Of a stretch of 49,754 nt of DNA, positions 1 to 10,119 are shown one piece after another. Below the pieces are notes generated by a model. It ran no database searches. It saw nothing but the letters and a program-made list of their open reading frames with translations, and was not told where the DNA came from. The DNA comes from Alphaproteobacteria bacterium (GTDB lineage Bacteria; Pseudomonadota; Alphaproteobacteria; UBA3830). Made by a program: the position numbers and the translations under genes. Every line of letters begins with the position of its first letter. The first letter of the stretch is position 1. The stretch covers positions 1 through 49,754 of the forward strand of contig SUUU01000004.1 of NCBI GenBank assembly GCA_015062335.1, read 5' to 3'.

Positions 1-117
1 CTTCAGCTCGCTGTAAAAAAATATAATGACTATAGGCCTCATTTGGCCTTGAACGGGCTAACTCCTTCGTTGTATATTCAAAATTATTCGGTGACTATTC
101 CGTCTCATTTAGGGTGA
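1..117 (+). mobile_element. 3' end of an IS transposase (integrase-core type)
   Basis: Frame 1 is open from the first base and ends at TGA 115-117, giving 38 residues. The segment YNDYRPHLALNGLTPSLYI matches the C-terminal end of integrase-core (rve) transposases of the IS3/IS481 kind, where YN..RPH..L.G.TP is conserved. Only this tail is inside the window, so it is unclear whether the element is complete upstream. The IS terminus probably lies within the next few tens of bases, but no inverted repeat can be paired without the left end. Confidence 0.7.
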
Positions 118-131
118 ACTTGGACAATTCG

Positions 132-160
132 TTGTTTACCATTATGATTCAGTGTACAAT
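132..160 (+). promoter_or_regulatory. Candidate sigma-70 promoter for yebC
   Basis: TTGTTT (132-137) and TACAAT (155-160) are separated by 17 bp, which fits a vegetative promoter. They lie 25 bp upstream of the yebC start. The site follows directly after the transposase stop, so it may be inside the IS end or at its junction. No other comparably good pair is seen in this gap. Confidence 0.45.
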
Positions 161-184
161 ACAAGGGGTTGATTAGAGGTTTTT

Positions 185-925
185 ATGGCAGGTCATTCAC
201 AATTTAAAAATATTATGTACAGAAAAGGTGCTCAGGACGCAAAAAGAGCAAAAATCTTTTCTAAAATTTCAAGAGAAATTACTGTTGCAGTTAAAGAAGG
301 AGGAGCCGATCCAGAAAGCAATTCACGCTTGAGATCTGCCCTTTTGAGTGCTCGATCGGAAAATATGCCGAAAGATAACGTTGAAAGAGCAATAAAAAAG
401 GCATCCGGAGGAAGCGGAGATGCCAATTATCAAAGCGTTCGATATGAAGGGTATGGGCCTGCAGGTGTTGCTATTATCGTAGAAGGATTGACCGACAACA
501 AGAACAGAACCGCTCCTGCTGTACGTTCCATTTTTACAAAATTCGGAGGCAACTTAGGTGAAACAAACAGCGTAAGTTTCCAGTTTGATCATATTGGTTA
601 CATTACATACCCATTGAGCATTGCGTCAGAAGAAGAAGTGTTTGAAGCCAGCATAGAAGCGGGAGCGAATGACATCACCGCTGACAATGATGGATATGAG
701 ATAATTTGTTCAATAGAAAACTTGAATACGGTGAGAGATTGTTTGACATCAAAGTTCGGTGATCCTCTGGAAGCTAAAGTTACTTGGAGACCAAAAAACA
801 CTATAGATGTCGATGCTGATTCCGCCAGGACTTTATTTAAATTGATAGATTCGCTTGAAGATGATGATGACGTACAATCAGTTGTCGCAAATTATAAACT
901 TCCTGATAATTTCGAATTGGATTAG
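185..925 (+). CDS. yebC: YebC/PmpR family regulator (TACO1-like)
   Basis: The 246-residue product matches the whole YebC/TACO1 family from its first residues: [20 protein letters not shown] is the family's conserved N-terminus. Later landmarks include [19 protein letters not shown] (about 93-111) and the central GG.LGE..SV.F.F segment. Length is normal. Family members are cytoplasmic and have been described as DNA-binding regulators and, more recently, as ribosome-associated factors that help translate difficult stretches. A GAGG motif lies a few bases before the ATG. A candidate promoter sits just upstream, right after an IS end. No neighbouring ruvC or ruvAB genes are seen, although yebC often lies near them. 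Confidence 0.95.
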   Translation: MAGHSQFKNIMYRKGAQDAKRAKIFSKISREITVAVKEGGADPESNSRLRSALLSARSENMPKDNVERAIKKASGGSGDANYQSVRYEGYGPAGVAIIVEGLTDNKNRTAPAVRSIFTKFGGNLGETNSVSFQFDHIGYITYPLSIASEEEVFEASIEAGANDITADNDGYEIICSIENLNTVRDCLTSKFGDPLEAKVTWRPKNTIDVDADSARTLFKLIDSLEDDDDVQSVVANYKLPDNFELD

Positions 926-953
926 AAAAGCAACATTTTAATCAAACGACAAC

Positions 954-1616
954 ATGATAAGAGAGCAAATAAAGCCGACAGTAGCTCAAGAAAAAGGCCG
1001 CAGATTGAGAATGGCTCGAGCACTGACAGGATTGTCTCGACAAGATCTCTATAATCATACAGGGATAGCTACATCAACTATCGATACATGGGAAAGCGGT
1101 CGAGTAGAGTTATCCAAAAAAGGAGCTGAACGCGTCTGCTCTTCACTGTACGAGCTTGGCATTTGCTGCACTTCAGAGTGGTTACTAACCGGAGAAGGCA
1201 TGCCTCCGCATTTTATGGATGATATAGAAAAGTTAATGTACGCCGGAAGGATAACGGCCTCAACAGCCATTACATCGTTTGATAAAAACACAATTCCTCG
1301 TTTTCTTGATGCGGATTTAAAAAAAGAACTAACTTTTTTTCTAGAGTTACACCGGAACGCGTTATTTTGCATTGTACAAAACAAAATTTTCGGTACTAGA
1401 TACATGATAGGAGATTGTTTGGCGGGAATTATTTCTGATCCTTTTCAATTAACAGGCCAATTTGTGATTTTGCAAAAAAGTGACCAAAATACAATGGTCG
1501 GATATCTTCATGAAATCCAAGACAATGTTGCAAAAATCTCCGTTGAATGTAAAAATGATTGCATGTTCGTTGAATTTCAGAAAATCGCAAAAATTCTTTG
1601 GCATCGAATTGGATAA
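954..1616 (+). CDS. XRE-type helix-turn-helix regulator with S24-like tail
   Basis: The 220-residue protein starts with an XRE/Cro-CI helix-turn-helix at about residues 17-55; LTGLSRQDLYNHTGIATSTI is the recognition region, followed by a WESGR motif. The C-terminal half (about 135-215, including GDCLAGI and FQLTGQFVIL) resembles the beta-rich fold of phage repressors and S24 peptidases. I see no clear Ser-Lys catalytic pair, so self-cleavage is doubtful. It starts 28 bp after yebC and could share its transcript. It may be a domesticated phage-type repressor. Target genes are unknown. Confidence 0.75.
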   Translation: MIREQIKPTVAQEKGRRLRMARALTGLSRQDLYNHTGIATSTIDTWESGRVELSKKGAERVCSSLYELGICCTSEWLLTGEGMPPHFMDDIEKLMYAGRITASTAITSFDKNTIPRFLDADLKKELTFFLELHRNALFCIVQNKIFGTRYMIGDCLAGIISDPFQLTGQFVILQKSDQNTMVGYLHEIQDNVAKISVECKNDCMFVEFQKIAKILWHRIG

Positions 1617-1737
1617 AATTCGCAAAAATTCTCAACGATAAATTTGCAAAATCGCTGTTCATTTTTTACATCGATTGTGTTAGCATCGGAATTGTTTAAT
1701 ATGGCAAATTATTGCTGAAAGAGATTTTATTTTAGGG

Positions 1738-2220
1738 ATGGGTACGGACATCGAGATATATCGCTTGAAATTTGTAACTTCGATTTTTCTGGCTTCGTTT
1801 TTATTTCAAGACGCAAGTGCAATTCAGTTTGTGAGTTTAAAATCTTCCAAGATTAATATGAGGGTCGGACCGGGAGAAGAGTTTCCTGTCAGTTGGGTGT
1901 TTATCCGGGCTGGATTACCTGTAAAATTAATTGCGGAATTTCAACATTGGCGAAAGATTAAATGTCATGACAACACAGAAGGTTGGATTCATCAAAGTAT
2001 GATTTCCGGACGAAATACTGCCATTATCATAAAGGACAAGGCATTGCTGTATGAGAAAAACAGCCCTAAGTATCCAAAGGCAAGAATTAGCAAAGATGTA
2101 ATAGTTCGTGTATTAAAAGTTGAAGATCAGTGGGCTAAGGTTGACATAAATAAGATTAAAGGCTGGATGAAAACTGAAGATCTTTGGGGTACAAATAAGG
2201 AAAAGAAAGAGATTGGTTGA
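1738..2220 (+). CDS. Exported bacterial SH3-domain protein
   Basis: The 160-residue product has an N-terminal signal peptide (hydrophobic residues about 11-28, likely cut after DASA). Two bacterial SH3-type repeats follow: about 33-90, with the typical start MRVGPGEEFPVSW and end EGWIHQSMI, and about 98-152, ending KGWMKTEDLWG. Such periplasmic SH3 proteins are thought to bind peptidoglycan, and this two-domain form is common in alphaproteobacteria. Its stop lies 3 bp before yacG, so the two are probably cotranscribed. No enzyme domain is attached. The role is inferred from domain type only. Confidence 0.75.
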   Translation: MGTDIEIYRLKFVTSIFLASFLFQDASAIQFVSLKSSKINMRVGPGEEFPVSWVFIRAGLPVKLIAEFQHWRKIKCHDNTEGWIHQSMISGRNTAIIIKDKALLYEKNSPKYPKARISKDVIVRVLKVEDQWAKVDINKIKGWMKTEDLWGTNKEKKEIG

Positions 2221-2223
2221 CCT

Positions 2224-2480
<257 letters not shown>

Positions 2481-2531
2481 TATAGGTCTTATGATTTACA
2501 AAAATTTGGTTATTGGAATTAAAGAGATAAA

Positions 2532-3788
2532 ATGCGTTTAAGTGAAATAAAAGCGAAAACTCCTACTGAACTGCTTGCATTCGCTGACAGTTTGGAATTA
2601 GAAAATGCAGCAGCATTAAAAAGACAGGATTTGGTCTTTGCTATTCTGAAAAAATTGTCAGAAAATGAGATAGAGATTGAAGCTGATGGAGTTTTAGAAG
2701 TATTACAGGATGGGTTTGGATTTTTAAGATCTCCAGAAACAAACTATATGTCAGGATCTGACGATTTGTATGTATCTCCGTCCCAAATTCGAAAGAATAA
2801 TTTAAAAACAGGAGACACGTTAGACGGAACGATCAGAGCACCGAAAGACGGCGAACGATATTTTGCCATGATCAAGATAAATACCGTCAACGGAGATCCT
2901 GTTGATTTTGTGCGACATCGAGTAAATTTTGATGACTTAACTCCTTTATATCCGGACAAAAAATTACCTCTTGAGATTGTGTCCTCATCATCTAATGATC
3001 TTACCACTCGTGTTATTGAGTTAATTTCACCTTTAGGAAAAGGACAAAGAGCACTGATTGTCGCTCCGCCAAGAACAGGCAAGACCGTCATGTTGCAAAA
3101 TATTGCTCATGCGATCACTCAAAATTCTCCGGATACATACTTAATCGTTTTATTAATAGACGAAAGACCAGAAGAAGTCACTGACATGAGACGCTCAGTC
3201 AAAGGAGAAGTAGTCAGTTCCACGTTTGATGAAGTCCCTACACGACATGTCCAAGTTGCTGAAATGGTCATTGAAAAAGCCAAAAGACTGGTTGAACACA
3301 AAAAAGATGTAGTAATTTTGCTAGATTCAATCACAAGATTAGCGAGAGCATATAACACCACCTGCCCTTCATCTGGAAAAGTACTGACAGGAGGTGTTGA
3401 TGCTAATGCATTACAACGGCCGAAAAGAATTTTTGGTGCAGCGAGAAATGTTGAAGAAGGTGGATCTCTTACTATCATCGGAACAGCATTGGTTGAAACA
3501 GGCTCCAGAATGGACGATGTTATATTTGAGGAATTCAAAGGAACCGGTAACGCAGAAATTGTCTTAGACAGAAAATTAGCAGATAAACGAACATTCCCAG
3601 CCATAGATATTACAAAGTCAGGAACAAGAAAAGAAGAACTTTTGGTCAATAAAGGCATCTTGTCAAAGATGTGGATGCTCAGAAGAGTTTTGTTACCGAT
3701 GGGCACATGCGATGGCATGGAATTTTTAGTAGACAAGCTTAAACACACGAAAAATAATGACGAATTTTTTGTAACAATGAATCAATAA
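2532..3788 (+). CDS. rho: Transcription termination factor Rho
   Basis: The 418-residue product matches Rho across its full length. It has the N-terminal Rho_N helical domain (residues 1-45), then the cold-shock-like RNA-binding domain (about 50-120, with [10 protein letters not shown] and [11 protein letters not shown]). The RecA-type ATPase follows, with Walker A APPRTGKT (about 178-185), Walker [17 protein letters not shown] (about 260-275), and the Q- and R-loop region ending GTRKEELL. Rho is the ATP-driven hexameric RNA translocase that ends transcription. It is preceded by tRNA-Phe and followed by a hairpin terminator. Length and motifs are normal. Confidence 0.97.
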   Translation: MRLSEIKAKTPTELLAFADSLELENAAALKRQDLVFAILKKLSENEIEIEADGVLEVLQDGFGFLRSPETNYMSGSDDLYVSPSQIRKNNLKTGDTLDGTIRAPKDGERYFAMIKINTVNGDPVDFVRHRVNFDDLTPLYPDKKLPLEIVSSSSNDLTTRVIELISPLGKGQRALIVAPPRTGKTVMLQNIAHAITQNSPDTYLIVLLIDERPEEVTDMRRSVKGEVVSSTFDEVPTRHVQVAEMVIEKAKRLVEHKKDVVILLDSITRLARAYNTTCPSSGKVLTGGVDANALQRPKRIFGAARNVEEGGSLTIIGTALVETGSRMDDVIFEEFKGTGNAEIVLDRKLADKRTFPAIDITKSGTRKEELLVNKGILSKMWMLRRVLLPMGTCDGMEFLVDKLKHTKNNDEFFVTMNQ

Positions 3789-3793
3789 AAATC

Positions 3794-3841
3794 ACTCCAA
3801 CTGTAAGCTGATTATATATTCAGAGGTAGTTGGAGTTTTTT
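3794..3841 (+). terminator. Intrinsic terminator downstream of rho
   Basis: A 9-bp perfect stem, ACTCCAACT (3794-3802) with AGTTGGAGT (3828-3836), closes a 25-nt loop and is followed by a T tract to 3841. It begins 5 bp after the rho stop. The loop is long, but the stem and T-run are convincing. Confidence 0.65.
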
Positions 3842-3950
3842 ATTGCATAAAAAACTATAAGTTTAATGTTATTTTTTATTTCAGTATCGTTTGATAACTT
3901 CTTTAACGGTATTGTGTTTTTCAGGCATTTGATTTAGCATAGACACGGTT

Positions 3951-4040
3951 GGACAGATGGCCGAGCGGTTGAAGGCACCGGTCTTGAAAACCGGCAAAGG
4001 GGTAACCCTTTCGCGAGTTCGAATCTCGCTCTGTCCGCCA
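3951..4040 (+). tRNA. tRNA-Ser (TGA), CCA encoded
   Basis: This is a 90-nt class II tRNA. The acceptor GGACAGA pairs with TCTGTCC, the anticodon loop CTTGAAAA gives TGA, and a long variable arm (CAAAGGGGTAACCCTTTCG) follows, as expected for tRNA-Ser. The T arm contains GTTCGAATC, and the 3' end is GCCA with an encoded CCA. Confidence 0.96.
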
Positions 4041-4076
4041 GTTAGTGTGCAGTTGGTAACTAGCTAAGTATCATTG

Positions 4077-6548
4077 TCACAGAAATTTTCCTGTAATGCT
4101 TCGTGGCGATTTTTTTATTTCTTCAGGAGAACCCCTAGCAACTATTTGTCCCCCTCTGTTGCCTCCCTCTGGTCCCATATCGATAATGTAATCCGCATTA
4201 CGAATAACATCCAAATCATGTTCAATTATGATCACTGTTGCTCCGCGCTCTATAAGCATTTGAAATACTTCAAGTAACATTTTTACATCCAAAGGATGAA
4301 GACCTATGGTCGGTTCATCAAATACAAACACTGAATTTACCTGATTTTTTCCCATTTCACAGGCCAACTTCAATCGCTGGGCTTCTCCTCCTGAAAGCCC
4401 TGGTGTCCCCTCTCCTAATGTCAAATATCCTAATCCCAAATCTTTCAAAATTTTAAGACGTTGAAATACCCCTTTCATTTCCCTACAAACATCAATTGCG
4501 GCATTTACCTCCATGCCCATTAGAGAAGGCAAAGAAATTTCCTTTTTCGCTGGAATTTTTATACTATCAGCTTCTCTTTTGTACCGTGATCCGCGACACT
4601 CTGAACATGTAATTTCAACATCCGGAAGAAATTGAACATCTAGACTGATGATACCTGTACCGTCACAAGCAGGACAACGTAACTTTCCTGTATTATAAGA
4701 AAAGTCTCCCGCGCTGTATCCGAATCTTTGAGCATCGGAAGTTTTTGCATATATTTTTCGCAATTCATCGTGAATGTTGATGTAGGTTGCTACTGTAGAT
4801 CTTACATTAATACCGATAGGTGATGCATCTATCAATTTTACACAATTAATACCTTCTGCGGTTATTTTTCGAATATGCGAAGGTAATTGCTTCTTCGCGA
4901 AAAAAGATTCTAATGCGGGAACGAGGCTTTCCAAAATCAAAGTAGTTTTTCCTGAACCTGATACTCCAGTTACTACTGTTAGCTTACCTTTTGGAATATC
5001 AACATCAAGAGGTTTTACCGTATGAATTCCAGAAATAGATAAATGAATTTTTCCTTTCTCAAAAATTTTTCCGGAATTTCCCCGGACACATGGCAAATCA
5101 TCGGTCAAAAAAGGACCAATAAGCGAAGACGTATTTTTTTGAATATCTGTAATTGTTCCTTGCGCGATCACTTGTCCGCCATTTATCCCTGCTCCCGGCC
5201 CTATTTCTATAATCCAATCGGCTTTTTTCAAAATCTGAGGATCATGATCAACCAAAATTATTGAATTCCCATCAGCAATAAGATCTCGCATAATGTCAAT
5301 TAATCCAACCATATTGGCAGGATGCAAACCAATCGAAGGTTCATCTAATACGTATAAAATGCCTGTTGTACGATTCCTTACCGCTCGTGCCAATTGCATT
5401 CTTTGTCTTTCTCCTGTTGATAAGGATGCGGATGAACGATCCAGAGATAAATATCCTAACCCTAAATCAAGTAATCTTTTTGCACTCAGTTGAAACGAGT
5501 CACAAATACTCTCAGCCATTGAACGCATGTTTTCTGGCAAGGAATATGGCACTTGATTAACCCATGAAACTAATTCTAATAAAGAAAGTCGACAAACTTC
5601 ATCTAACCCAATTCCTTGCAATTTCGGAGATCTAGCAATCTTTGAAAATCTTGACCCATCACACTTATGACACATGGTTTCTGTTAAAAATTTTTCTATA
5701 CGTTTCATTCCCTTTTCATCTTTTACTTTCGACAATGCATTTTCTACTGTATAGATTGCATTGTAGTACGTAAAATCTAATTCACCGGCTAAATTTGAAC
5801 TTTTTGCTTTATACAAAATATGTTTTTTTTCTGGAGGGCCATAATAAACGATGTTTTTTTCTTGTTCAGTCAACTCTCGAAACGGAACGTTTGTACGAAC
5901 TCCCATTTCTCTACAAACGTCTGTCATCAACGACCACATCAGGCTATTCCAGGGAGCCACAGCACCTTCATCTATCGTTAAATTTTCATTCGGAACCAAA
6001 GTTGATTTATCCACCATACGAATAATTCCAGTCCCGTTGCACGTCGAACATGCCCCTTGGCTATTGAATGCCAACTCTTCTGCCGATGGAGCGAAAAACT
6101 GCTCTTTACATATTGTACATGTTAATTTTTGTTCCGCAGCAACTAATATCGATGGTTCTACATAATGCCCATTCGGACATCGATGATTAGCAAGCCTGGA
6201 ATACATCAAACGAAGACTGTTTAACAACTCCGTTCCCGTTCCGAAAGTACTTCGAATTCCGGGAATTCCAGGTCTTTGATGTAATGCAAGAGCTGCCGGC
6301 ATGTATTTTATCTCATCTACATTTGGTTTAGCTGCATGAGTCATTCTTCTGCGAGTATATGTCGATAAAGATTCCAAATATCGACGAGATCCTTCTGCAT
6401 ACAGTACCCCCAAAGCAAGCGAAGACTTTCCCGATCCGGAAAGCCCGGCAACACCAACAATCTTGTTTAGTGGAACATCGATATTCACATTTTTTAAATT
6501 ATGTACTTTCGCACCCCGCACTATGATTTTTTCAGCCATATCTTTCAT
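4077..6548 (-). CDS. UvrA2-type ATPase lacking the UvrB-binding domain
   Basis: The 823-residue protein has two ABC ATPase units typical of UvrA. Unit 1 has Walker A GLSGSGKSS (35-43), signature LSTGERQRMQLA and LDEPSIGLHP. Unit 2 has Walker A GVSGSGKTT, signature LSGGEAQRLKLA and FDEPTIGLHP. Zinc-binding cysteine clusters are present (CTIC...CSTC; CHKC; CPAC...CSEC). In canonical UvrA about 150 residues lie between the RxCP and GACPxC motifs; here only about 50 do, so the UvrB-binding domain is missing. That is the hallmark of UvrA2 and DrrC-like proteins, linked to drug tolerance or accessory repair. A canonical uvrA is expected elsewhere. The ATG at 6539 (MAEK) is better spaced from the AGAGG motif than the first ATG. 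Confidence 0.85.
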   Translation of the reverse strand: MKDMAEKIIVRGAKVHNLKNVNIDVPLNKIVGVAGLSGSGKSSLALGVLYAEGSRRYLESLSTYTRRRMTHAAKPNVDEIKYMPAALALHQRPGIPGIRSTFGTGTELLNSLRLMYSRLANHRCPNGHYVEPSILVAAEQKLTCTICKEQFFAPSAEELAFNSQGACSTCNGTGIIRMVDKSTLVPNENLTIDEGAVAPWNSLMWSLMTDVCREMGVRTNVPFRELTEQEKNIVYYGPPEKKHILYKAKSSNLAGELDFTYYNAIYTVENALSKVKDEKGMKRIEKFLTETMCHKCDGSRFSKIARSPKLQGIGLDEVCRLSLLELVSWVNQVPYSLPENMRSMAESICDSFQLSAKRLLDLGLGYLSLDRSSASLSTGERQRMQLARAVRNRTTGILYVLDEPSIGLHPANMVGLIDIMRDLIADGNSIILVDHDPQILKKADWIIEIGPGAGINGGQVIAQGTITDIQKNTSSLIGPFLTDDLPCVRGNSGKIFEKGKIHLSISGIHTVKPLDVDIPKGKLTVVTGVSGSGKTTLILESLVPALESFFAKKQLPSHIRKITAEGINCVKLIDASPIGINVRSTVATYINIHDELRKIYAKTSDAQRFGYSAGDFSYNTGKLRCPACDGTGIISLDVQFLPDVEITCSECRGSRYKREADSIKIPAKKEISLPSLMGMEVNAAIDVCREMKGVFQRLKILKDLGLGYLTLGEGTPGLSGGEAQRLKLACEMGKNQVNSVFVFDEPTIGLHPLDVKMLLEVFQMLIERGATVIIIEHDLDVIRNADYIIDMGPEGGNRGGQIVARGSPEEIKKSPRSITGKFL

Positions 6549-6699
6549 TACCTCTTCACCACTAACATTCTAACTAAAATATTCACATGAAAAAAGACAT
6601 CCCCCAATTTGCTTAAAATTAACCTTATGTCACAAACCACTATCAGATTGCAAAGTTCTTTATAACGAGATATCATGCGGACAAGAATATAAGGAAGTT

Positions 6700-7284
6700 T
6701 TGATGATTATTTCATGCCCTAATTGTTCAAGCAAATATTCTATTCATGCCAATGTCATTGGAGAAGGTAAGATGGTGCGGTGTACAATTTGCGGTACAAC
6801 ATGGCAACAAGGCTCAATATATAAGCAAGAAAAAAGAGAAGATTTGGTCAAAAATCTTCAGATAACAACGTTTTGGTTTATCGTTTTTATTTGTATTTTT
6901 TCTCTAATCTTTGCAAAAAACGCTGTCATCAATTTTTGGCCTGCCTCAGCCTCGTTCTACGAAGCAATCGGAGTAAAAGATTCGGAAACTTCTTCAGCGT
7001 TTTCCATAAAAGATATATCCAGCTTTTTTATCAGAAAAGATGATAAATTATATATGGGAATAAAAGGAGAGCTAACAAACATCACAAATGATGTACAAAT
7101 GGTACCCGGATTAACAATTTCTTTAAGAAGTGATGATAACGTGACTCCCTCATTTAACAGCTCTTGGAATCACGAATTGACATGTAAAAAACTTTTACCA
7201 AATCAAAAAATAATTTTTGAAACAGATTTAAAGAGTATCCCTTATACGGACATTATTTGCGAAATTAAGTTGAATACGCTGTGA
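6700..7284 (+). CDS. MJ0042-type zinc-ribbon membrane protein
   Basis: The 194-residue product opens with a CPNCSSKY ... RCTICGTTW zinc ribbon (residues 6-33), as in alphaproteobacterial zinc_ribbon_5/MJ0042 proteins. One transmembrane segment follows (about 55-75). The rest (about 100-190) is a beta-rich domain outside the membrane, possibly DUF3426-like. An AAGGA motif precedes the ATG. ftsK starts 1 bp after its stop, so the two are coupled. The family has no proven role; the position next to ftsK hints at the cell envelope or division. Confidence 0.7.
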   Translation: MMIISCPNCSSKYSIHANVIGEGKMVRCTICGTTWQQGSIYKQEKREDLVKNLQITTFWFIVFICIFSLIFAKNAVINFWPASASFYEAIGVKDSETSSAFSIKDISSFFIRKDDKLYMGIKGELTNITNDVQMVPGLTISLRSDDNVTPSFNSSWNHELTCKKLLPNQKIIFETDLKSIPYTDIICEIKLNTL

Positions 7285-7285
7285 T

Positions 7286-9448
7286 ATGAAACACAATAAT
7301 CACACAATTCTGAATTTACTGTATAGTCTATACTTTAGATTTGTCGAGTTTATTGGCGGTTGTGTTTTTTTCGGAGCATTATCGACTGTTTTAGCATTAA
7401 TCAGTTATTGTGCTGAAGATCCCTCTTTTAATACAGCTATAGATGGATTCGTGTCTAATTTTTTGTCTTATCCAGGAAGTTATTATGCTGATATCATGAT
7501 TCAGTGCCTGGGAATGTCTGCATATTTAGTATCGGTAATTTTGCTATCGTTCGGATATCAACTTATTCGGTATCACAAAGTTGGGTTTCTGCGATTTGTT
7601 TTGGGAATTGTCAGCGTATGTTGTGCCTCTACTTTAAGTGGCTTGTTGAATCTGAAAAATGGCGGTCTTGTAGGTTTATTATTCAGTAAGTCTATTACAA
7701 AATATTCAATATGGCAGCAGTATAATGACTTATTTCTCGTGATAATAAGTATAATTTGCATCTATACGTTTTTATTTGCTGTGCGATTTCGTTTTTCAGA
7801 TTGCAAAAGATTTTGTAATTTTGTTGTCGAACAACTTCGTAAATATGGAAGTAAAAAATTGACAAACCTAAGCACGTCATCAGAGCATTTAATCGAAACG
7901 AAAAAGGATGAAAAACCAAAAAACTCTCGAAAAAAGAACTCTTTTACAAAGGAACATGCCGAGTCCGGATTTTCGTTACCATCAATACAATTATTAGCTG
8001 AAGCAAAACGTAATAACGATACATTGAGTTCTGAAGACTTACAGCGACGAAAAGAAGAGCTACTGAAAGTTTTAAAGGATTTTGGTATTGATGGAGAAAT
8101 TCCGAAAGCAAGTCCAGGACCAGTTGTCACCTTGTACGAGCTAAAGCCTGCAGCAGGAATTAAATCATCTCGTGTTATTGGCTTATCAAGCGATATCGCG
8201 CGTTATATGAGCGCGGTGTCAGCACGTGTTGCTGTTATCCCCGGAAAAAATGCTTTAGGTATTGAGTTACCAAATGTTAAAAGACAAACCGTTTATTTGC
8301 GAGAAGTCTTAGAATCATCTTCTTATGGAAAGACTTCTGCTGCTTTGCCTATTGCTCTAGGAAAAGATATTTTTGGAGATCCTATAGTTGTAGATTTGGC
8401 AAAAACACCGCACTTACTAATTGCAGGAACAACCGGCTCGGGAAAATCTGTGGGTATAAATGCGATGATCCTTTCGTTGTTGTATCGATTGTCTCCGGAT
8501 GAGTGCAAATTTATCATGGTCGATCCGAAAATGTTGGAGCTATCAGTTTACAATGATATCCCTCATTTATTAATCCCTGTTGTAACTGATCCTAAAAAAG
8601 CCGTTGTCGCATTAAAATGGGCTGTTCGAGAAATGGAATCAAGATATAAAGCTATGTCGAGATTAGGAGTCCGTAACATTGAAGGATATAATTTTAAATT
8701 AAACAGCTTAAGATCCGAAGGTCAGGAGATTACCAAAAAAATTCAAACAGGATTTGATCCTGAAACAGGAGCGCCAAAATACGAGGATCAAATTCTCAAA
8801 ATGGAGCCTATTCCGTACATTGTAATTGTTGTTGATGAAATGGCAGATTTGATGCTAGTAGCTGGAAAAGACATTGAAAGCGCAGTACAAAGACTTGCTC
8901 AAATGGCCAGAGCTGCCGGAATTCACCTAATTATGGCAACTCAAAGGCCATCTGCCGATGTCATTACAGGAGTCATCAAGGCAAACTTTCCTACACGAAT
9001 CAGTTTCCAAGTAAGCTCTAAAATTGATAGCCGAGTTATTCTTGGCGATTCCGGCGCTGAGCAATTACTCGGACAAGGAGACATGCTATATATGGCATCC
9101 GGAGGAAGAACCATACGAGTACATTGTCCTTTTGTAAGTGACTCTGAGGTAGAAAAAGTTACAGAAGCCCTTAGGGAACAAGGAGAGCCTCATTATGTAA
9201 CTGACGTTCTTGAAGAAAACTCTGAATTTAATGAGAATAATGATGGCACAGGATCAAACGGCGATGACCCTATGTATAAAGAAGCTGTTGATTTGATACT
9301 TAGAGAAGGAAAGGCATCTACAAGCTTTTTGCAAAGGCATTTAAAAATAGGATACAACAGAGCTGCCCGCATTATTGATATGATGGAAGCCGCCGGCATT
9401 GTATCTGCAGCTAATCATGTTGGGAAGAGAGAAATTTTAAGTCGATGA
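7286..9448 (+). CDS. ftsK: DNA translocase FtsK
   Basis: At 720 residues this is a compact FtsK. Four transmembrane helices occupy about residues 15-175. A short charged linker follows (about 180-245), much shorter than in E. coli. The motor has Walker A GTTGSGKSVGIN (about 385-396), Walker B YIVIVVDEMADLM and the MATQRPS motif. The C-terminal gamma winged helix (about 655-720, STSFLQRHLKIGYNRAARII) normally reads KOPS sequences and activates XerD. FtsK anchors at the septum and pumps DNA during chromosome dimer resolution. The next gene overlaps its end by 4 bp (ATGA). Confidence 0.97.
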   Translation: MKHNNHTILNLLYSLYFRFVEFIGGCVFFGALSTVLALISYCAEDPSFNTAIDGFVSNFLSYPGSYYADIMIQCLGMSAYLVSVILLSFGYQLIRYHKVGFLRFVLGIVSVCCASTLSGLLNLKNGGLVGLLFSKSITKYSIWQQYNDLFLVIISIICIYTFLFAVRFRFSDCKRFCNFVVEQLRKYGSKKLTNLSTSSEHLIETKKDEKPKNSRKKNSFTKEHAESGFSLPSIQLLAEAKRNNDTLSSEDLQRRKEELLKVLKDFGIDGEIPKASPGPVVTLYELKPAAGIKSSRVIGLSSDIARYMSAVSARVAVIPGKNALGIELPNVKRQTVYLREVLESSSYGKTSAALPIALGKDIFGDPIVVDLAKTPHLLIAGTTGSGKSVGINAMILSLLYRLSPDECKFIMVDPKMLELSVYNDIPHLLIPVVTDPKKAVVALKWAVREMESRYKAMSRLGVRNIEGYNFKLNSLRSEGQEITKKIQTGFDPETGAPKYEDQILKMEPIPYIVIVVDEMADLMLVAGKDIESAVQRLAQMARAAGIHLIMATQRPSADVITGVIKANFPTRISFQVSSKIDSRVILGDSGAEQLLGQGDMLYMASGGRTIRVHCPFVSDSEVEKVTEALREQGEPHYVTDVLEENSEFNENNDGTGSNGDDPMYKEAVDLILREGKASTSFLQRHLKIGYNRAARIIDMMEAAGIVSAANHVGKREILSR

Positions 9449-10119
9449 AGAAAATTTTTATTTTATGCTCATTGTGTACGCAGTTTTCATTTTGCGAAAT
9501 AGGAGAAGACTCTTTATCATTAATTGCATCAGTAAATGAAAATCTCGATGAAAAACAAACTTCGCTCGATGAGAAATGGATACCTAAACTCGAAAAATAT
9601 TTCACTAAATACGAAATATGCCAGTCTAAAATAGAGCAGATTGATCATTTAGGCAACGTACTTCAAGGTCAGTTTTGGTTGAAGCGATCAAGTGGATGTA
9701 TGAAGCTTCAGTATGATTCCAAAAATGAAAAAGTCGTGTTAGTAAAAGGCGGAAAGTTGACATTATATGATCCTGAATTGAAAGAAAAAACGGTAACATC
9801 CCTACATTCTTTCGCTCTGTCATTTTTTTTGGATAAAATTCTTGATTTGAGAAAAAATATTAAAGTAATCGGAGTAATTCGTCACAAGGGAGATATTTTT
9901 ATCAAATTATGCAATAAAAATGATGAAACAGGAGGAGCGATTATGTTGATATTTTCCGAGCAGTCGTTTCATCTAAAGGGGTGGATCATTTTATCCAGTA
10001 ACATTGATATTTATTGTAAATTCATTCATGTTCAGTTGATATCGCCAAACGTGACACAACCTATTCCAGATAATGTATTCACTTTAAGTAATTCGTACCT
10101 AGATCATCAAAATCAGTAG
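9445..10119 (+). CDS. lolA: LolA-like outer-membrane lipoprotein carrier
   Basis: The 224-residue product has a short signal peptide (MKKIFILCSLCTQFSFC) followed by a LolA-type beta fold, including GNVLQGQFWLKRSSGCMKLQY and GGKLTLYDPELKEKTV, the latter resembling the D.....L..YDP.. stretch of the family. LolA shuttles lipoproteins across the periplasm from LolCDE. The ftsK-lolA order is common in alphaproteobacteria and strengthens the call. The start overlaps the ftsK stop, so translation is coupled. The 3' end overlaps the convergent yifB by 7 bp. Overall similarity looks weak, so the assignment rests partly on context. Confidence 0.75.
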   Translation: MKKIFILCSLCTQFSFCEIGEDSLSLIASVNENLDEKQTSLDEKWIPKLEKYFTKYEICQSKIEQIDHLGNVLQGQFWLKRSSGCMKLQYDSKNEKVVLVKGGKLTLYDPELKEKTVTSLHSFALSFFLDKILDLRKNIKVIGVIRHKGDIFIKLCNKNDETGGAIMLIFSEQSFHLKGWIILSSNIDIYCKFIHVQLISPNVTQPIPDNVFTLSNSYLDHQNQ

